Assembly (NCBI RefSeq): GCF_003350505.1
Contig: NZ_QQAY01000004.1
Coordinates: forward strand, 203,892-267,891
From: Falsibacillus pallidus
GTDB lineage: Bacteria; Bacillota; Bacilli; Bacillales; DSM-25281
Direction of reading: 5' to 3'
Length of the DNA stretch: 64,000 nt
Shown one piece after another: positions 27,778-36,097 of this stretch; the stretch's first letter is position 1, and each line of letters opens with the position of its first letter. Below the pieces are notes generated by a model. That model was not told where the DNA came from and searched no databases. It was given only the letters and a program-made list of their open reading frames with translations. A program made the translations under genes and the position numbers.

Positions 27778-28023
27778 TTGTATAAATTTACTTTCAATTT
27801 CCTGGCATACTTGATCAGCTGACATTCCATGTGCATTAATGACAGAACCTGCCGTAACAACGTTTTGTATTCCCATGACGTTGTTATCTTGTCCCGTCAC
27901 CACGCAGCAGTCACAGTTCGCTGCATCATTTTCATTTTTTAGTTCAACCACCTCGTAGCCTTTTGCGCGAAGCACTTCAGATACGTTAGAAAGAGATTGT
28001 TCTACACCAACTCGTTTTGACAT
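27775..28023 (-). CDS. ykuS: UPF0180 family protein, YkuS-like
   Basis: An 82 aa protein matching remembered B. subtilis YkuS (GVEQSL near the N-terminus, then [10 protein letters not shown] and GSVINAHG). The CDCC cluster is conserved in the family and may bind metal, but the function is unknown. I start at the ATG at 28023 (MSKRVGVEQ) behind GAGGAGGTGTG. The frame is open to 28062, but that part has no binding site. Confidence 0.87.
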   Translation of the reverse strand: MSKRVGVEQSLSNVSEVLRAKGYEVVELKNENDAANCDCCVVTGQDNNVMGIQNVVTAGSVINAHGMSADQVCQEIESKFIQ

Positions 28024-28162
28024 TACCACACACCTCCTCAAATATAACTTTATTTTCACCATAAATGGTTTTATTATGCGGTAATCACAAAGTTTCAGTT
28101 GATATTAGCAAGTGAAAGTTAGGCCGAATTGACCATTTTGATAGGAATTTATATAAGAACAT

Positions 28163-28190
28163 TTGTTCGTGTGGAAAAGTATGCTAAAAT
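28163..28190 (+). promoter_or_regulatory. Promoter of the type I toxin mRNA
   Basis: TTGTTC (28163-28168), 16 nt, TAAAAT (28185-28190) with TG in the extended position (ATGCTAAAAT). The transcript would begin near 28197. Confidence 0.65.
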
Positions 28191-28256
28191 GAGGTTGTAC
28201 AGTTCATAAAGGTGGGTGGGCAGCGGCTGCTTTCCGAAAGGAGGTGGTCGCAAGAG

Positions 28257-28346
28257 ATGATTCCTGTTGCTGATACAATGCAGCTTATGATAGCGTTCGG
28301 ATCTTTAATCATAGCCATCATCGCCATTGCACAAAAAAAGAAGTAA
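28257..28346 (+). CDS. Holin-like type I toxin peptide
   Basis: A 29 aa peptide: a short polar start (MIPVADTMQLM), one hydrophobic helix (IAFGSLIIAIIAIA) and a basic tail QKKK. This is the pattern of Fst/TxpA-like and putative holin-like toxins (MxxxxxxxLMIxFGxLIIALI). A very strong AAAGGAGGTG lies 10 nt upstream of the ATG. The stop codon is inside the 5' arm of the terminator stem. An antisense RNA promoter points back at it from downstream. GGGTGGG near the mRNA 5' end is complementary to CCCACCC after the stop, a 5'-3' interaction typical of such mRNAs. Confidence 0.78.
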   Translation: MIPVADTMQLMIAFGSLIIAIIAIAQKKK

Positions 28347-28474
28347 CCCACCCCGTGCAAGTTGGATAGAGGGTGAGTTACTTTTTCGTGGTTAAAGGCT
28401 GCTGCACTGCTTGCAGGAAAAACTGTACCTAGAGTTCTGGTTGCCGCCAGGACTCTTGAAACTTATGCTCCATT
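28335..28474 (-). ncRNA. Putative antisense antitoxin RNA
   Basis: A minus-strand promoter at 28481-28509 would start an RNA near 28474 that runs about 140 nt into the 3' end of the toxin gene and stops at the shared terminator (T-run TTCTTTTTTT on this strand). The arrangement, convergent and overlapping the toxin mRNA 3' end, is that of Fst/RNAII and TxpA/RatA. Exact ends are predicted. Confidence 0.65.
28342..28386. terminator. Bidirectional terminator of the toxin-antitoxin pair
   Basis: AGTAACCCACCC pairs with GGGTGAGTTACT (one mismatch). TTTTT follows on the plus strand and TCTTTTTTTGT on the minus strand. Confidence 0.85.
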
Positions 28475-28480
28475 ATTAGC

Positions 28481-28509
28481 ATTATAACGGTTTTTTTTCT
28501 GTTCGTAAA
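28481..28509 (-). promoter_or_regulatory. Promoter of the antitoxin RNA
   Basis: On the minus strand TTTACG (28509-28504), exactly 17 nt, then a perfect TATAAT (28486-28481). Confidence 0.75.
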
Positions 28510-28534
28510 GAAAAGGGGAAGGAATTTACATCAG

Positions 28535-29692
28535 TTAATCGATGACACCAGTTCGTTGGATAGAAGTTTCTACCGTAACATTGATTTTTGAATTTTTATA
28601 GATATCTATCCATTGCTGTTTGGTTAAAGGCTTATTCCTATGATGAGCCATGTAATAATTCCCGAAGCCGATTGGATCGGTATTTTTTTCTTTCAGCATG
28701 GCAGTCAATTCATTCATTTTATTTTCCATCTTTTTGGATATTTCGCTTTCTAATTTTTTGACAACCGCAGGGTTTCCCAAGTCCATGGTTTCAGAGACTT
28801 CAAGCACACGCAAGTTTGTCTTGACGTGTATGGAGAAAGCTGGCCTTCCTGCTTCTTCCTTCATTGTGATTTTCTCATGTGCGTGAATGTTGTCCAGAGT
28901 AAGATGTACATCTTCTTTTTTTTCTTTGTAAACTGGATTTTCTGTCTGATTCTCAGTAAAAAAGGCTTTAAATCTTTCACGGGGGAGATCAATCTCTGTC
29001 AGTCCCCTTGTGTATTTATCCATTAACATCCTTAGATAGAAAATATCATCCTGAGGCAAGGGGGCAAGATAATGGTCATCATTAAACAACGCAAGCCCAC
29101 TGATGACTATATGGCCATTTTCAATCGTCAATAGAGGAAGGACGGGATCTTTCCCGATATCATAAAATGTGCGCAGGTATTCTTGCAAAGTGGGGTTTGG
29201 AATCAGCTCTCTGTCGATATTTTGGCGAATCATGTTATATAAATATGTCCCGATATTATCAGTTTGGTATAGGTCCTGGTGGTTGAGGATTTCCTTTGCA
29301 GTAGGACTTGCCACTGCGAGGTAGACCATATTGCCGATAGAGGCATCCCTTGTTAATGTATCGACATACTGGCTCAATCCTTCTGATGCGATTTCATCTC
29401 CATAGATAGCCACACGCAGCTGTCCCGAAGCAATTTTCTTGCTTGTTTCATAATTGATTTTTCTTTTTACCCCTTTACTGGTAATGGAGCTTGCAGAAAA
29501 TATATTTGAAAGGCTCTGTTTTTCAGGACTGAATTGAAGTACAGCAATTGTTCCTTCCACTTCCTCTGGCTCCTCTTTGTTCTTATCATATCCAATGGCA
29601 GTTACCAATCCAAGGTTTTCAAGGCTTTTTTGCTCTACACATCCAGAGATGAAAAGTGATAGTGTGAGGATGAACAGCATCAGGAGCTTCAT
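28535..29692 (-). CDS. Spore germination receptor C subunit (GerAC-like lipoprotein)
   Basis: A 385 aa lipoprotein with signal and lipobox LFISGC, then the Ger(x)C fold (GLVTAIGYDKN, and the C-terminal QQWIDIYKNSKINVTVE). It is the soluble, outer-face subunit of a nutrient germinant receptor in the spore inner membrane. The ATG at 29692 lies 8 nt after AGGAG; an upstream GTG at 29701 would overlap the B gene. It is the last gene of the A-B-C order on the minus strand. Which germinant it senses cannot be read from the sequence. Confidence 0.9.
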   Translation of the reverse strand: MKLLMLFILTLSLFISGCVEQKSLENLGLVTAIGYDKNKEEPEEVEGTIAVLQFSPEKQSLSNIFSASSITSKGVKRKINYETSKKIASGQLRVAIYGDEIASEGLSQYVDTLTRDASIGNMVYLAVASPTAKEILNHQDLYQTDNIGTYLYNMIRQNIDRELIPNPTLQEYLRTFYDIGKDPVLPLLTIENGHIVISGLALFNDDHYLAPLPQDDIFYLRMLMDKYTRGLTEIDLPRERFKAFFTENQTENPVYKEKKEDVHLTLDNIHAHEKITMKEEAGRPAFSIHVKTNLRVLEVSETMDLGNPAVVKKLESEISKKMENKMNELTAMLKEKNTDPIGFGNYYMAHHRNKPLTKQQWIDIYKNSKINVTVETSIQRTGVID

Positions 29693-29693
29693 C

Positions 29694-30809
29694 TTAAGCA
29701 CTCCTTTTTTTCTTCCAAATCGTTTTAAGCTTTACCATAGTATAAAGCAGGAAAGGGTATACGAAGAATAATGCAAATCCTGCGTATCCTACATAATCCG
29801 AAGCAAGATTGTTAAATATCCTCTCTTTTAAAAACAGCGTACCAAGCCACGCAATCAAGAGTGCTATATACAAACTTTTCCGTCCTGTGATGCCAAATAC
29901 ATTCTTGATCCCCCTTGATGCTGACCATAAATATAAACAAATGTTAGGAAGGATAATCAGCATCCAGAATGAGACTGCGATAAATTCAAAACGTTCCAAG
30001 TTTGGAATCCTTACGATTTTAAACATAGATAATACAGGCCAAATCGTCCTTTTTAAACCAGTGGCTGAAAAGAAACCGATTGATACAAATGTGACCAAGG
30101 CAAACAAAAGTGTAGAATAAAGATTTCCGATCATGGAATAGCGAAAAACCTTTTCTTTATTTTGTACAAATGGATACACAAACATAAGCATTTCATACCC
30201 AACGATTGAAAGGCTGGTTTTAAATGTTCCCATCAGAATCTGTTTAAAACTATGGTTCCAAATCGGTAAAAGATGAGAATAATCCATATATTGCAGGGGC
30301 ACTGCAATGATAAAAGTGATCCAAATGGATAATATCAGGGATAGCAGGCATATTCCCACGACTACTCTTATTCCTCCGCTGACTGCATAAAATGCAAGAA
30401 AGCTGAGCATCAAGGTAAATATCCAGGTTGGAAGAGTAGGGAAAATCCACTCCTGAACCATTTCCGTATAATCCTTCATAATAATGAAGTAGCCTGATAA
30501 CAAATAAATGGAAATAACAGAGTTAGCCAATTTCCCACCCCATTTTCCATATAGATACTCATGGATGGAATAGAGATCCGCACTTTCAAACTGCTTCAAT
30601 GTTTTATCCATAATAAACAACACCATCGTGACGACTGCACCAGTGATCAATACTGATATCCAGGCATCATTTTCCGATTGAAGGAAAACAACTCTTGGCA
30701 AACCGGCAATCCCGACGCCTGTCTGTGCTGTATGGACAATAAACATGAGTAAATAGGCGTTGAATAAAAGCTTTCGGGGTGGATTAATGTTCGGATTCAC
30801 TTGCAACAT
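29694..30809 (-). CDS. Spore germination receptor B subunit (GerAB-like permease)
   Basis: A 371 aa integral membrane protein with about ten segments and the APC-type permease fold of GerAB/GerKB proteins. The opening LLFNAYLLMFIVHTAQTGVGIAGLPR is typical of the family. In GerA-type receptors this subunit binds the germinant. It starts 3 nt after the A-gene stop and is followed at once by the C gene, so all three are translationally coupled. Confidence 0.92.
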   Translation of the reverse strand: MLQVNPNINPPRKLLFNAYLLMFIVHTAQTGVGIAGLPRVVFLQSENDAWISVLITGAVVTMVLFIMDKTLKQFESADLYSIHEYLYGKWGGKLANSVISIYLLSGYFIIMKDYTEMVQEWIFPTLPTWIFTLMLSFLAFYAVSGGIRVVVGICLLSLILSIWITFIIAVPLQYMDYSHLLPIWNHSFKQILMGTFKTSLSIVGYEMLMFVYPFVQNKEKVFRYSMIGNLYSTLLFALVTFVSIGFFSATGLKRTIWPVLSMFKIVRIPNLERFEFIAVSFWMLIILPNICLYLWSASRGIKNVFGITGRKSLYIALLIAWLGTLFLKERIFNNLASDYVGYAGFALFFVYPFLLYTMVKLKTIWKKKRSA

Positions 30810-30812
30810 TCC

Positions 30813-32330
30813 TTATTCATCCAAGTCGTTTTTCTTCCTGCCATCCGATTTGAAAAAACGAATGTGGTCTTTAGGCATATTGGATTCCGGGCGGTTTCTG
30901 TAAAAAGAGATAGGAGCCCTTATCAAACTGTACTTTAAGTCATTCAATCTTAATGGGAAAAGAGGGGTTAAATACGGTCTTCCCATTGATGTCTGCCTTA
31001 ACAAATGAATCAGAATAAGACAGAATGCAAACATGATGCCGATGCCGCCATAAAGCCCTGCCGCAAAAATGATTGGAAAGCGCAGGATCCTTAAAGTTGA
31101 CCCCATCAGATAGCTGGGAGTTGTAAACGATCCTAATGCACTGATGGCAATGATGATGATCAAGATATTACTCGTAAAGCCAGCCTGAACTGCTGCCTGC
31201 CCGATGACGATACCACCGACGATACCCATTGTCTGTCCGACTTTAGTCGGCAGCCTCGCACCTGCCTCTCTAAGCAATTCAATAATGAATTCAAGAAGCA
31301 AGGCTTCAAAAACCGGCGGAAAAGGGACGTTTGATCTTGATTCTCCAAGTGAAGTCAGTAAGGCGGAAGGAATGACTTCATAATGATAGGTTAAAACCGC
31401 AACATAGGCAGGTGTCAGCAAAATAGAGAGCAGGATGGATATAAAACGGAGTATACGTAAAAACGTTCCAATATTCCATCTGACATAAACATCCTCTGTT
31501 GTTTCAAAAAAACTATAAAATGAGGTAGGGCCGATTAAGGAAATAGGGCTTCTGTCTACCAATACACCTACTTTTCCGTATAATAGACTCATACAAAACC
31601 TGTCTGGGAGCTCTGTTGACATCAGCTGTGGAAAAAGAGTGATTGAATTGTCCTCTATCAGCTGGGCTAAAACAGAAGCATCGATAATACTATCAATGTC
31701 CAAATCCGTAATTCTTTGGCGGAAGGTAGAGACATTTTCCTCATCGGCCACATCTGAAATGTATACTAAACTTACCTTTCGCTTTAAACGATTTCCCACC
31801 ATGATTTCTTCCACAGCCAGTTTTTCATCTGAAAGATAGTTCCTCACAATATTCACATTCGTTGCTATGGATTCTGTGAAGGAAATCTTCGGTCCATAAA
31901 CCAATGATTCTGTTTCAGCTTTTTCAAGCCCTCTTGATTCTTTTTTTCCTATATCTGCAAGAATCCCGCAGTCTTCACCTTCAATAAAAATATACAGGTA
32001 CCCATTGATAATACCCTGAGAAATTTCCTCTAATTGATTGGTGAGGAGGAGCTTACCGATATTTAATGATTGATAAATATTTTTAACAGAAAGGGCTTCA
32101 TTATATAAAAGATTTAAAGGTTTAATGATATCCTCGCTCAGAGCATCTTCTTTTATGCTATTCTCCAAATAGACAAGGAGGATAGTTTTTTCATGATGAA
32201 AAATATCCCGAAACAGAAGGTCTGAGCTATTTGAGAGGGCAGACTGAATGTCAGCTTTAAATTCTTCCTTCGTTAAACGATGTGCTTTTTTTCTATTTTT
32301 CTCGGCTTTTTTAAAAGATTCTTTGAACAT
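30813..32330 (-). CDS. Spore germination receptor A subunit (GerAA-like)
   Basis: A 505 aa protein: hydrophilic N-terminal domain (about 1-270) followed by a membrane domain with four to five segments (RFISILLSILLTPAYVAVL; GIVGGIVIGQAAVQAGF) and a basic C-terminal tail. Family motifs VGVLVDRSP and PFPPVFEALLLEF are present. The N-terminal FKESFKKAEKNRKKAHR is charged. I start at the ATG at 32330 after GGGTGAT; the open frame extends to 32381 without a binding site. It is the first gene of the ger operon; a sporulation-specific promoter is expected but was not located. Confidence 0.92.
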   Translation of the reverse strand: MFKESFKKAEKNRKKAHRLTKEEFKADIQSALSNSSDLLFRDIFHHEKTILLVYLENSIKEDALSEDIIKPLNLLYNEALSVKNIYQSLNIGKLLLTNQLEEISQGIINGYLYIFIEGEDCGILADIGKKESRGLEKAETESLVYGPKISFTESIATNVNIVRNYLSDEKLAVEEIMVGNRLKRKVSLVYISDVADEENVSTFRQRITDLDIDSIIDASVLAQLIEDNSITLFPQLMSTELPDRFCMSLLYGKVGVLVDRSPISLIGPTSFYSFFETTEDVYVRWNIGTFLRILRFISILLSILLTPAYVAVLTYHYEVIPSALLTSLGESRSNVPFPPVFEALLLEFIIELLREAGARLPTKVGQTMGIVGGIVIGQAAVQAGFTSNILIIIIAISALGSFTTPSYLMGSTLRILRFPIIFAAGLYGGIGIMFAFCLILIHLLRQTSMGRPYLTPLFPLRLNDLKYSLIRAPISFYRNRPESNMPKDHIRFFKSDGRKKNDLDE

Positions 32331-32414
32331 GTTTTCATCACCCGATTCCCTGTAATGAAAGTTTGTCCCATATAAAGGCAAACATGCAGAAATTGTTCAT
32401 TGATATCTCTCCAT

Positions 32415-32440
32415 GAAAAAAAGCCTGCTTTGAACAGGCT
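32415..32440 (-). terminator. Terminator of the HD-GYP gene
   Basis: On the minus strand AGCCTG pairs with CAGGCT, followed by TTTTTTT. The stem begins at the stop codon. Confidence 0.8.
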
Positions 32441-33962
32441 ATGAGAAAGAGTACGAATATTTTAATGTTGAAGTGTATTGTATGTCTGTTTCCTTTATGA
32501 GAGAAAGGAAAATCTCTATCAATGCTGGGTCCCATTGAGTTCCACTTCCTTCAGACAGGATGGAAATTGCTTTTTCAAATGGCATCCCTTTACGGTAAGG
32601 ACGATCAGATGTCATGGCATCAAAGGCGTCAGCAATCGCAATGATCCTGCCGAATAAAGGTATGTCCTGCCCTGAAAGCCCTGATGGATATCCTTTCCCG
32701 TCATATCTTTCATGATGATGCTTAATACCTGGCAAAAGGTGCTTCATTTCTAATGAGAGCTCCGGCTGATCTACAATCCTTGCCCCGATCGTGGGGTGCT
32801 GCTTGATTTGATTGAATTCTTCATCTGTTAATCGATTTTCCTTCAATAGAACGGCATCACGGACACCGATTTTTCCAATATCGTGGAGAAGCGCTGACTT
32901 TCTCAACAGCTGCAATTCCAGTTCTGATAAACCTGCAGCTTTCCCTATTTTGCACGAATATTCAGCGACTCTTATGGAATGGCCAGCCGTATAAGGGTCC
33001 CTGGCATCAAGTGCTTCCGCAATGACTGTATAGAAGCTGTCCAGTAATTCTTCATTACGTTTATCCCTGATTTTTATGGAATGGAGCATATGATTGAAAC
33101 CATTTACTATGTCACTGAATTCATCGGTATGGGGATTATCAAGATCTAGAAAAAACCCCTTTTGAACATTTTGGAAACCATCCTGAAGTTCAGCAAGTGG
33201 TTTTTGAATGCTTTTATAAAGCAATATGGCTGCAGTAATACTAAATATGGTGATTACTGTAATGATAAGGGCAGCCCAACTGAGAAACCCCTTAGCAAAT
33301 TCCAGTGAAGTTTCAATGAAGCGCACCTGTGTGGCTACTGAAAACAAGAGAATAGGGAATACCGATATAAAAACTGCACCGGCAAGAAGCTTCCTTTTAA
33401 TACTGAAAATGTTCTTTTCACGATTAATAGACATGAACTGCGGGCCTAACTTGTGCTGTAAATCTAAAATGATAGGCTTTGTTGTTTTTTCGGTAAGAAA
33501 ATACTCGATCATCGCGTGCAGACAAGCAATGATAAATGCACCTAATGCTGCAAGAGCGATAAAAGAGTATGGAATAGAGAGCCATTTCATTTTAATGAAA
33601 AACAAACTCATTGAAACAGAAGGGATGGCAAGTCCTAAAAAATGAGGCAAAAGAATCCTTTTTACTGTCAAATAAGGAAAATGAAGAATCGTTTCATAAG
33701 CTTCCTTTAACATCATTCTTGATCGTTCATTCTGCTGATAGTACAAGGTTAACGGCCTTAAATGCAGACGATAGACTAGGATTTCACATATAAACATAAC
33801 GATGATGGAAGAAACCAAAATGGTCCATATCAATTCGACTTCATGAGGAGTTAAGTCAAGGGTTTGAAAAATAAAAATGCTCCCAACCCCAATTACAGCT
33901 GAAAACGAACCGATGAAATAATTAAATATCATTTTTCTTTTGAATTGACCGTAAATTTTCAA
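32439..33962 (-). CDS. Membrane HD-GYP domain phosphodiesterase
   Basis: About 507 aa. Six or so membrane segments form the N-terminal half, then a HAMP-like linker (LYKSIQKPLAELQDGFQNVQKG) and an HD-GYP domain. Catalytic signatures are LLHDIGKIGV, KHHHERYDGKGYP and IIAIADAFDAM. HD-GYP enzymes hydrolyse cyclic di-nucleotides such as c-di-GMP, so this is a probable membrane sensor with signalling output. I start at the TTG at 33962, 9 nt after AAGGAG; the upstream open frame to 34022 lacks a site. It is a single gene, divergent from csp. Confidence 0.88.
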   Translation of the reverse strand: MKIYGQFKRKMIFNYFIGSFSAVIGVGSIFIFQTLDLTPHEVELIWTILVSSIIVMFICEILVYRLHLRPLTLYYQQNERSRMMLKEAYETILHFPYLTVKRILLPHFLGLAIPSVSMSLFFIKMKWLSIPYSFIALAALGAFIIACLHAMIEYFLTEKTTKPIILDLQHKLGPQFMSINREKNIFSIKRKLLAGAVFISVFPILLFSVATQVRFIETSLEFAKGFLSWAALIITVITIFSITAAILLYKSIQKPLAELQDGFQNVQKGFFLDLDNPHTDEFSDIVNGFNHMLHSIKIRDKRNEELLDSFYTVIAEALDARDPYTAGHSIRVAEYSCKIGKAAGLSELELQLLRKSALLHDIGKIGVRDAVLLKENRLTDEEFNQIKQHPTIGARIVDQPELSLEMKHLLPGIKHHHERYDGKGYPSGLSGQDIPLFGRIIAIADAFDAMTSDRPYRKGMPFEKAISILSEGSGTQWDPALIEIFLSLIKETDIQYTSTLKYSYSFS

Positions 33963-34067
33963 AGGGAATATACTCCTTGTATGGAAATTAATATCTTTAT
34001 TATATAAAAATTCAAGAAACAATTATAGTGCTTATCAACCCTCAAATCCAATAGGAATTGGATGAGT

Positions 34068-34095
34068 TTGACTTTCATATTAAAAGTTGTATAAT
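34068..34095 (+). promoter_or_regulatory. Sigma-A promoter of the cold-shock gene
   Basis: TTGACT (34068-34073), 16 nt, perfect TATAAT (34090-34095). The start near 34102 gives a leader of about 143 nt. Confidence 0.8.
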
Positions 34096-34135
34096 TATTA
34101 TAAATGGATAAATACTTTCAATTTTGAAGCAGGCC

Positions 34136-34200
34136 ATTCACATATTATAAAAAGTGATCGATGCGTGCGGTACTTTTTATAATATGTGAATTTTTTATTA
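34136..34200 (+). promoter_or_regulatory. Terminator-like hairpin inside the csp leader
   Basis: A perfect 20-bp inverted repeat (34136-34155 with 34172-34191) around a 16-nt GC-richer loop, followed by TTTTTTATTA. It lies between the promoter and the ribosome binding site, so it can act as an attenuator or temperature-sensitive structure. Confidence 0.75.
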
Positions 34201-34244
34201 AAATAGAACATATTAATATTTTTGATTGTAATGGAGGATTCATC

Positions 34245-34445
34245 GTGGAAAAAGGTACAGTTAAATGGTTTAACGCAGAAAAAGGTTTTGGATTCATCGA
34301 AGTTGAAGGCGGAAATGATGTATTCGTTCATTTCTCTGCAATCACTGGAGAAGGTTTCAAATCACTTGAAGAAGGCCAGCAGGTAGAATTCGAAATCGTT
34401 GAAGGAAACCGCGGACCACAAGCAGCTAACGTTGTAAAACTTTAA
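34245..34445 (+). CDS. Cold-shock protein (CspA family)
   Basis: A 66 aa single OB-fold RNA chaperone: [17 protein letters not shown] holds RNP1, and DVFVHFSAI holds RNP2. Such proteins bind single-stranded RNA and can act as antiterminators. The GTG at 34245 follows ATGGAGGA. It is behind a strong promoter with a long structured leader and ends at a terminator; ydjO, another cold-inducible gene, is next on the same strand. Confidence 0.95.
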   Translation: MEKGTVKWFNAEKGFGFIEVEGGNDVFVHFSAITGEGFKSLEEGQQVEFEIVEGNRGPQAANVVKL

Positions 34446-34468
34446 TTCGAGCAAACCGTTTTTTAAAT

Positions 34469-34496
34469 AGCTATCCTGTCAGGGTAGCTTTTTTTG
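34469..34496 (+). terminator. Terminator of the csp gene
   Basis: AGCTATCC pairs with GGGTAGCT (one G-T), followed by TTTTTT. Confidence 0.85.
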
Positions 34497-34531
34497 AAAA
34501 ACGCATCATAACCAATGGAGGTACGATCCAT

Positions 34532-34735
34532 ATGGCATTTGGAAGAAAACCTGAAGAAGAAATTATTACAGCGGAAACCAAGATTTGGGAATGTACATCT
34601 GATTCCTGTAAGGGATGGATCCGCGACAATTTTAAGAGCAACGAGGATCCTGTTTGCCCACTTTGCGGCAGCCCGATGGAGTCAACTACGAAAGTCCTCC
34701 AAGTCGTTGATAATAACAGCCCGATTAAAGATTGA
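34532..34735 (+). CDS. ydjO: Cold-inducible protein YdjO-like
   Basis: A 67 aa protein with two Cys pairs: WECTSDSCKGW and CPLCGSPM, forming a zinc-ribbon-like site. It matches the YdjO family (cold-inducible in B. subtilis). The ATG follows ATGGAGG at good spacing. It stands between two terminators, one from csp upstream and its own downstream; the neighbouring csp suggests shared cold response, which is inference. Confidence 0.88.
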   Translation: MAFGRKPEEEIITAETKIWECTSDSCKGWIRDNFKSNEDPVCPLCGSPMESTTKVLQVVDNNSPIKD

Positions 34736-34741
34736 CGGGTC

Positions 34742-34770
34742 AGTCCCCTCCTATGATGGGGACTTTTTTT
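34742..34770 (+). terminator. Terminator of ydjO
   Basis: AGTCCCC pairs with GGGGACT, followed by TTTTTT. Confidence 0.9.
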
Positions 34771-34815
34771 ATGTCAGCCTATTGTACAATGATTTTCAGT
34801 ATGATTTAATTAAAT

Positions 34816-34833
34816 AAACTGAACAGTCGGTTA
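34816..34833 (+). promoter_or_regulatory. TetR operator, copy 1 (before tetR)
   Basis: AAACTGAACAGTCGGTTA, an imperfect palindrome with half-sites AAACTG and CGGTTW. Nearly the same sequence precedes the acetyltransferase operon. It lies 20 nt before the tetR ATG. Confidence 0.75.
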
Positions 34834-34852
34834 AGTTGAAGGAGGAGTTTTT

Positions 34853-35476
34853 ATGCCGCCTATTGTATCAGAAGAATACAAAACAAAAATGAAAAAGAAA
34901 ATCATGGAAACAGCGTTTGTCTGCTTTGCTGAAAAGGGATTTCAAAATGCGACGATGGATGACATTGTTAAAAATTCAGGAATGAGCAAAGGTGCCATCT
35001 ATAATTATTTTAAAAGCAAGGATGAAATCTATATCGAATTAATGGAACAAAAGACTAAGGAAAGCATTGATAAAATTAATGAAAACCTGTCAAAGTTTGA
35101 TTTGGCAGAAGAAAAAATGAGATATCTATTGAATATTTACAGCCATCAGATTGAACGTAATCCAGATTGGCAAAACCTGATCAGGGTACACATTGAATTT
35201 TGGCTTCAATCCTCAAGGGATGAGAATCTGAAATCGATGCTTGATGACAGAATGAAAAATATCTATCAAAAATTGATAATCGATATTCTCGAGTTAGGGA
35301 AAAAGAATGGGGAGTTCCCTGGAAATTTAGATTCCAAAATGATTTCAACTCTTTTTTGGTCGATCATCGATGGAATTTCCATTTATTACGGCGTAATGAA
35401 GGATGATTACCCATATAAGCAAATGGTTGAAAAAGCAGGCGAAATGATCATGAAGGAATTAGTGAAAAAAAATTAA
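34853..35476 (+). CDS. TetR/AcrR family regulator
   Basis: A 207 aa repressor with the typical N-terminal helix-turn-helix (AFVCFAEKGFQNATMDDIVKNSGMSKGAIYNYFKSKDE, about 22-59) and an all-helical ligand/dimerisation domain. The C-terminal layout (FWSIIDGISIYYGVM) recalls YhgD/FadR-type Bacillus TetR proteins, but the ligand is unknown. The ATG follows AAGGAGGAG. Two matching operators, one before this gene and one before the next operon, imply autoregulation and control of the acetyltransferases. Confidence 0.9.
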   Translation: MPPIVSEEYKTKMKKKIMETAFVCFAEKGFQNATMDDIVKNSGMSKGAIYNYFKSKDEIYIELMEQKTKESIDKINENLSKFDLAEEKMRYLLNIYSHQIERNPDWQNLIRVHIEFWLQSSRDENLKSMLDDRMKNIYQKLIIDILELGKKNGEFPGNLDSKMISTLFWSIIDGISIYYGVMKDDYPYKQMVEKAGEMIMKELVKKN

Positions 35477-35503
35477 TGCACAAGGAGGACTGTGCATTTT
35501 TTT
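35476..35503 (+). terminator. Terminator of tetR
   Basis: ATGCACA pairs with TGTGCAT, followed by TTTTTT. The loop holds AGGAGG but no start codon follows it. Confidence 0.85.
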
Positions 35504-35515
35504 AACGAATAAAAT

Positions 35516-35533
35516 AAACTGTATAGTCGGTTT
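35516..35533 (+). promoter_or_regulatory. TetR operator, copy 2 (before the acetyltransferase operon)
   Basis: AAACTGTATAGTCGGTTT shares AAACTG and AGTCGGTT with the copy before tetR, at identical spacing, 16 nt before the next start codon. Confidence 0.75.
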
Positions 35534-35548
35534 ATGGGAGGTGAAGAA

Positions 35549-36085
35549 ATGAAGTTTTTAGATGGTGATAGAATCTATTTAAAACACATTGACGAAAGTG
35601 ATTATCAAATTATTTATAGAGTGGTTCAGGATCCTGAAATCAGAAGGTTGACAGGAACCCAGTCATTTCTGACATATGAAAAAATAGCTGAAGCATATGA
35701 AGGTTTTAAGAAGCAGAATAATAGAATCGATTTGATGATTGTACTCAAAGAAAATGATGAAGTGATTGGGGATCTTGCCCTATTAGATGTTGATTCCAGG
35801 AATCGGAATGGAAGTGTAAGAATCGCCATCCATGAAGAAAAATTCAGGAGCAATGGGTATGGTACTGAGGCCCTGGATATAATTTTGAAGTATGCTTTTG
35901 ATCAAATGAATCTGCACAGAATTTCCCTAAATGTTTATAGTTTTAATAAAAGAGCAAAAAAATCCTATGAGAAATTGGGTTTTGAACAAGAAGGGATTCT
36001 TAGAGAGGAACTCTTTTATGATGGCATCTACCACGACAATATATTAATGGGTTTACTGAAAGAAGAGTATAAGCGAAAAAAATAG
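35549..36085 (+). CDS. GNAT acetyltransferase, RimJ/RimL-SpeG type
   Basis: A 178 aa acetyl-CoA-dependent N-acyltransferase. It opens with GDRIYLKHIDESDY, has the acetyl-CoA loop region KFRSNGYGTEALDIIL (Q/RxxGxG/A-like) and ends with the SFNKRAKKSYEKLGFEQEGILRE segment typical of RimJ/RimL and SpeG-like enzymes. The substrate is unknown. I use the ATG at 35549 after GGGAGGTGA; the upstream ATG at 35534 abuts the operator. A second GNAT gene follows after 12 nt. Confidence 0.87.
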   Translation: MKFLDGDRIYLKHIDESDYQIIYRVVQDPEIRRLTGTQSFLTYEKIAEAYEGFKKQNNRIDLMIVLKENDEVIGDLALLDVDSRNRNGSVRIAIHEEKFRSNGYGTEALDIILKYAFDQMNLHRISLNVYSFNKRAKKSYEKLGFEQEGILREELFYDGIYHDNILMGLLKEEYKRKK

Positions 36086-36097
36086 GAGGGAAGAATC

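Noticed and set aside
34098..34331. 77-codon minus-strand frame over the csp gene and leader
   Set aside because: It is the complement of csp and the leader hairpin, with no binding site.
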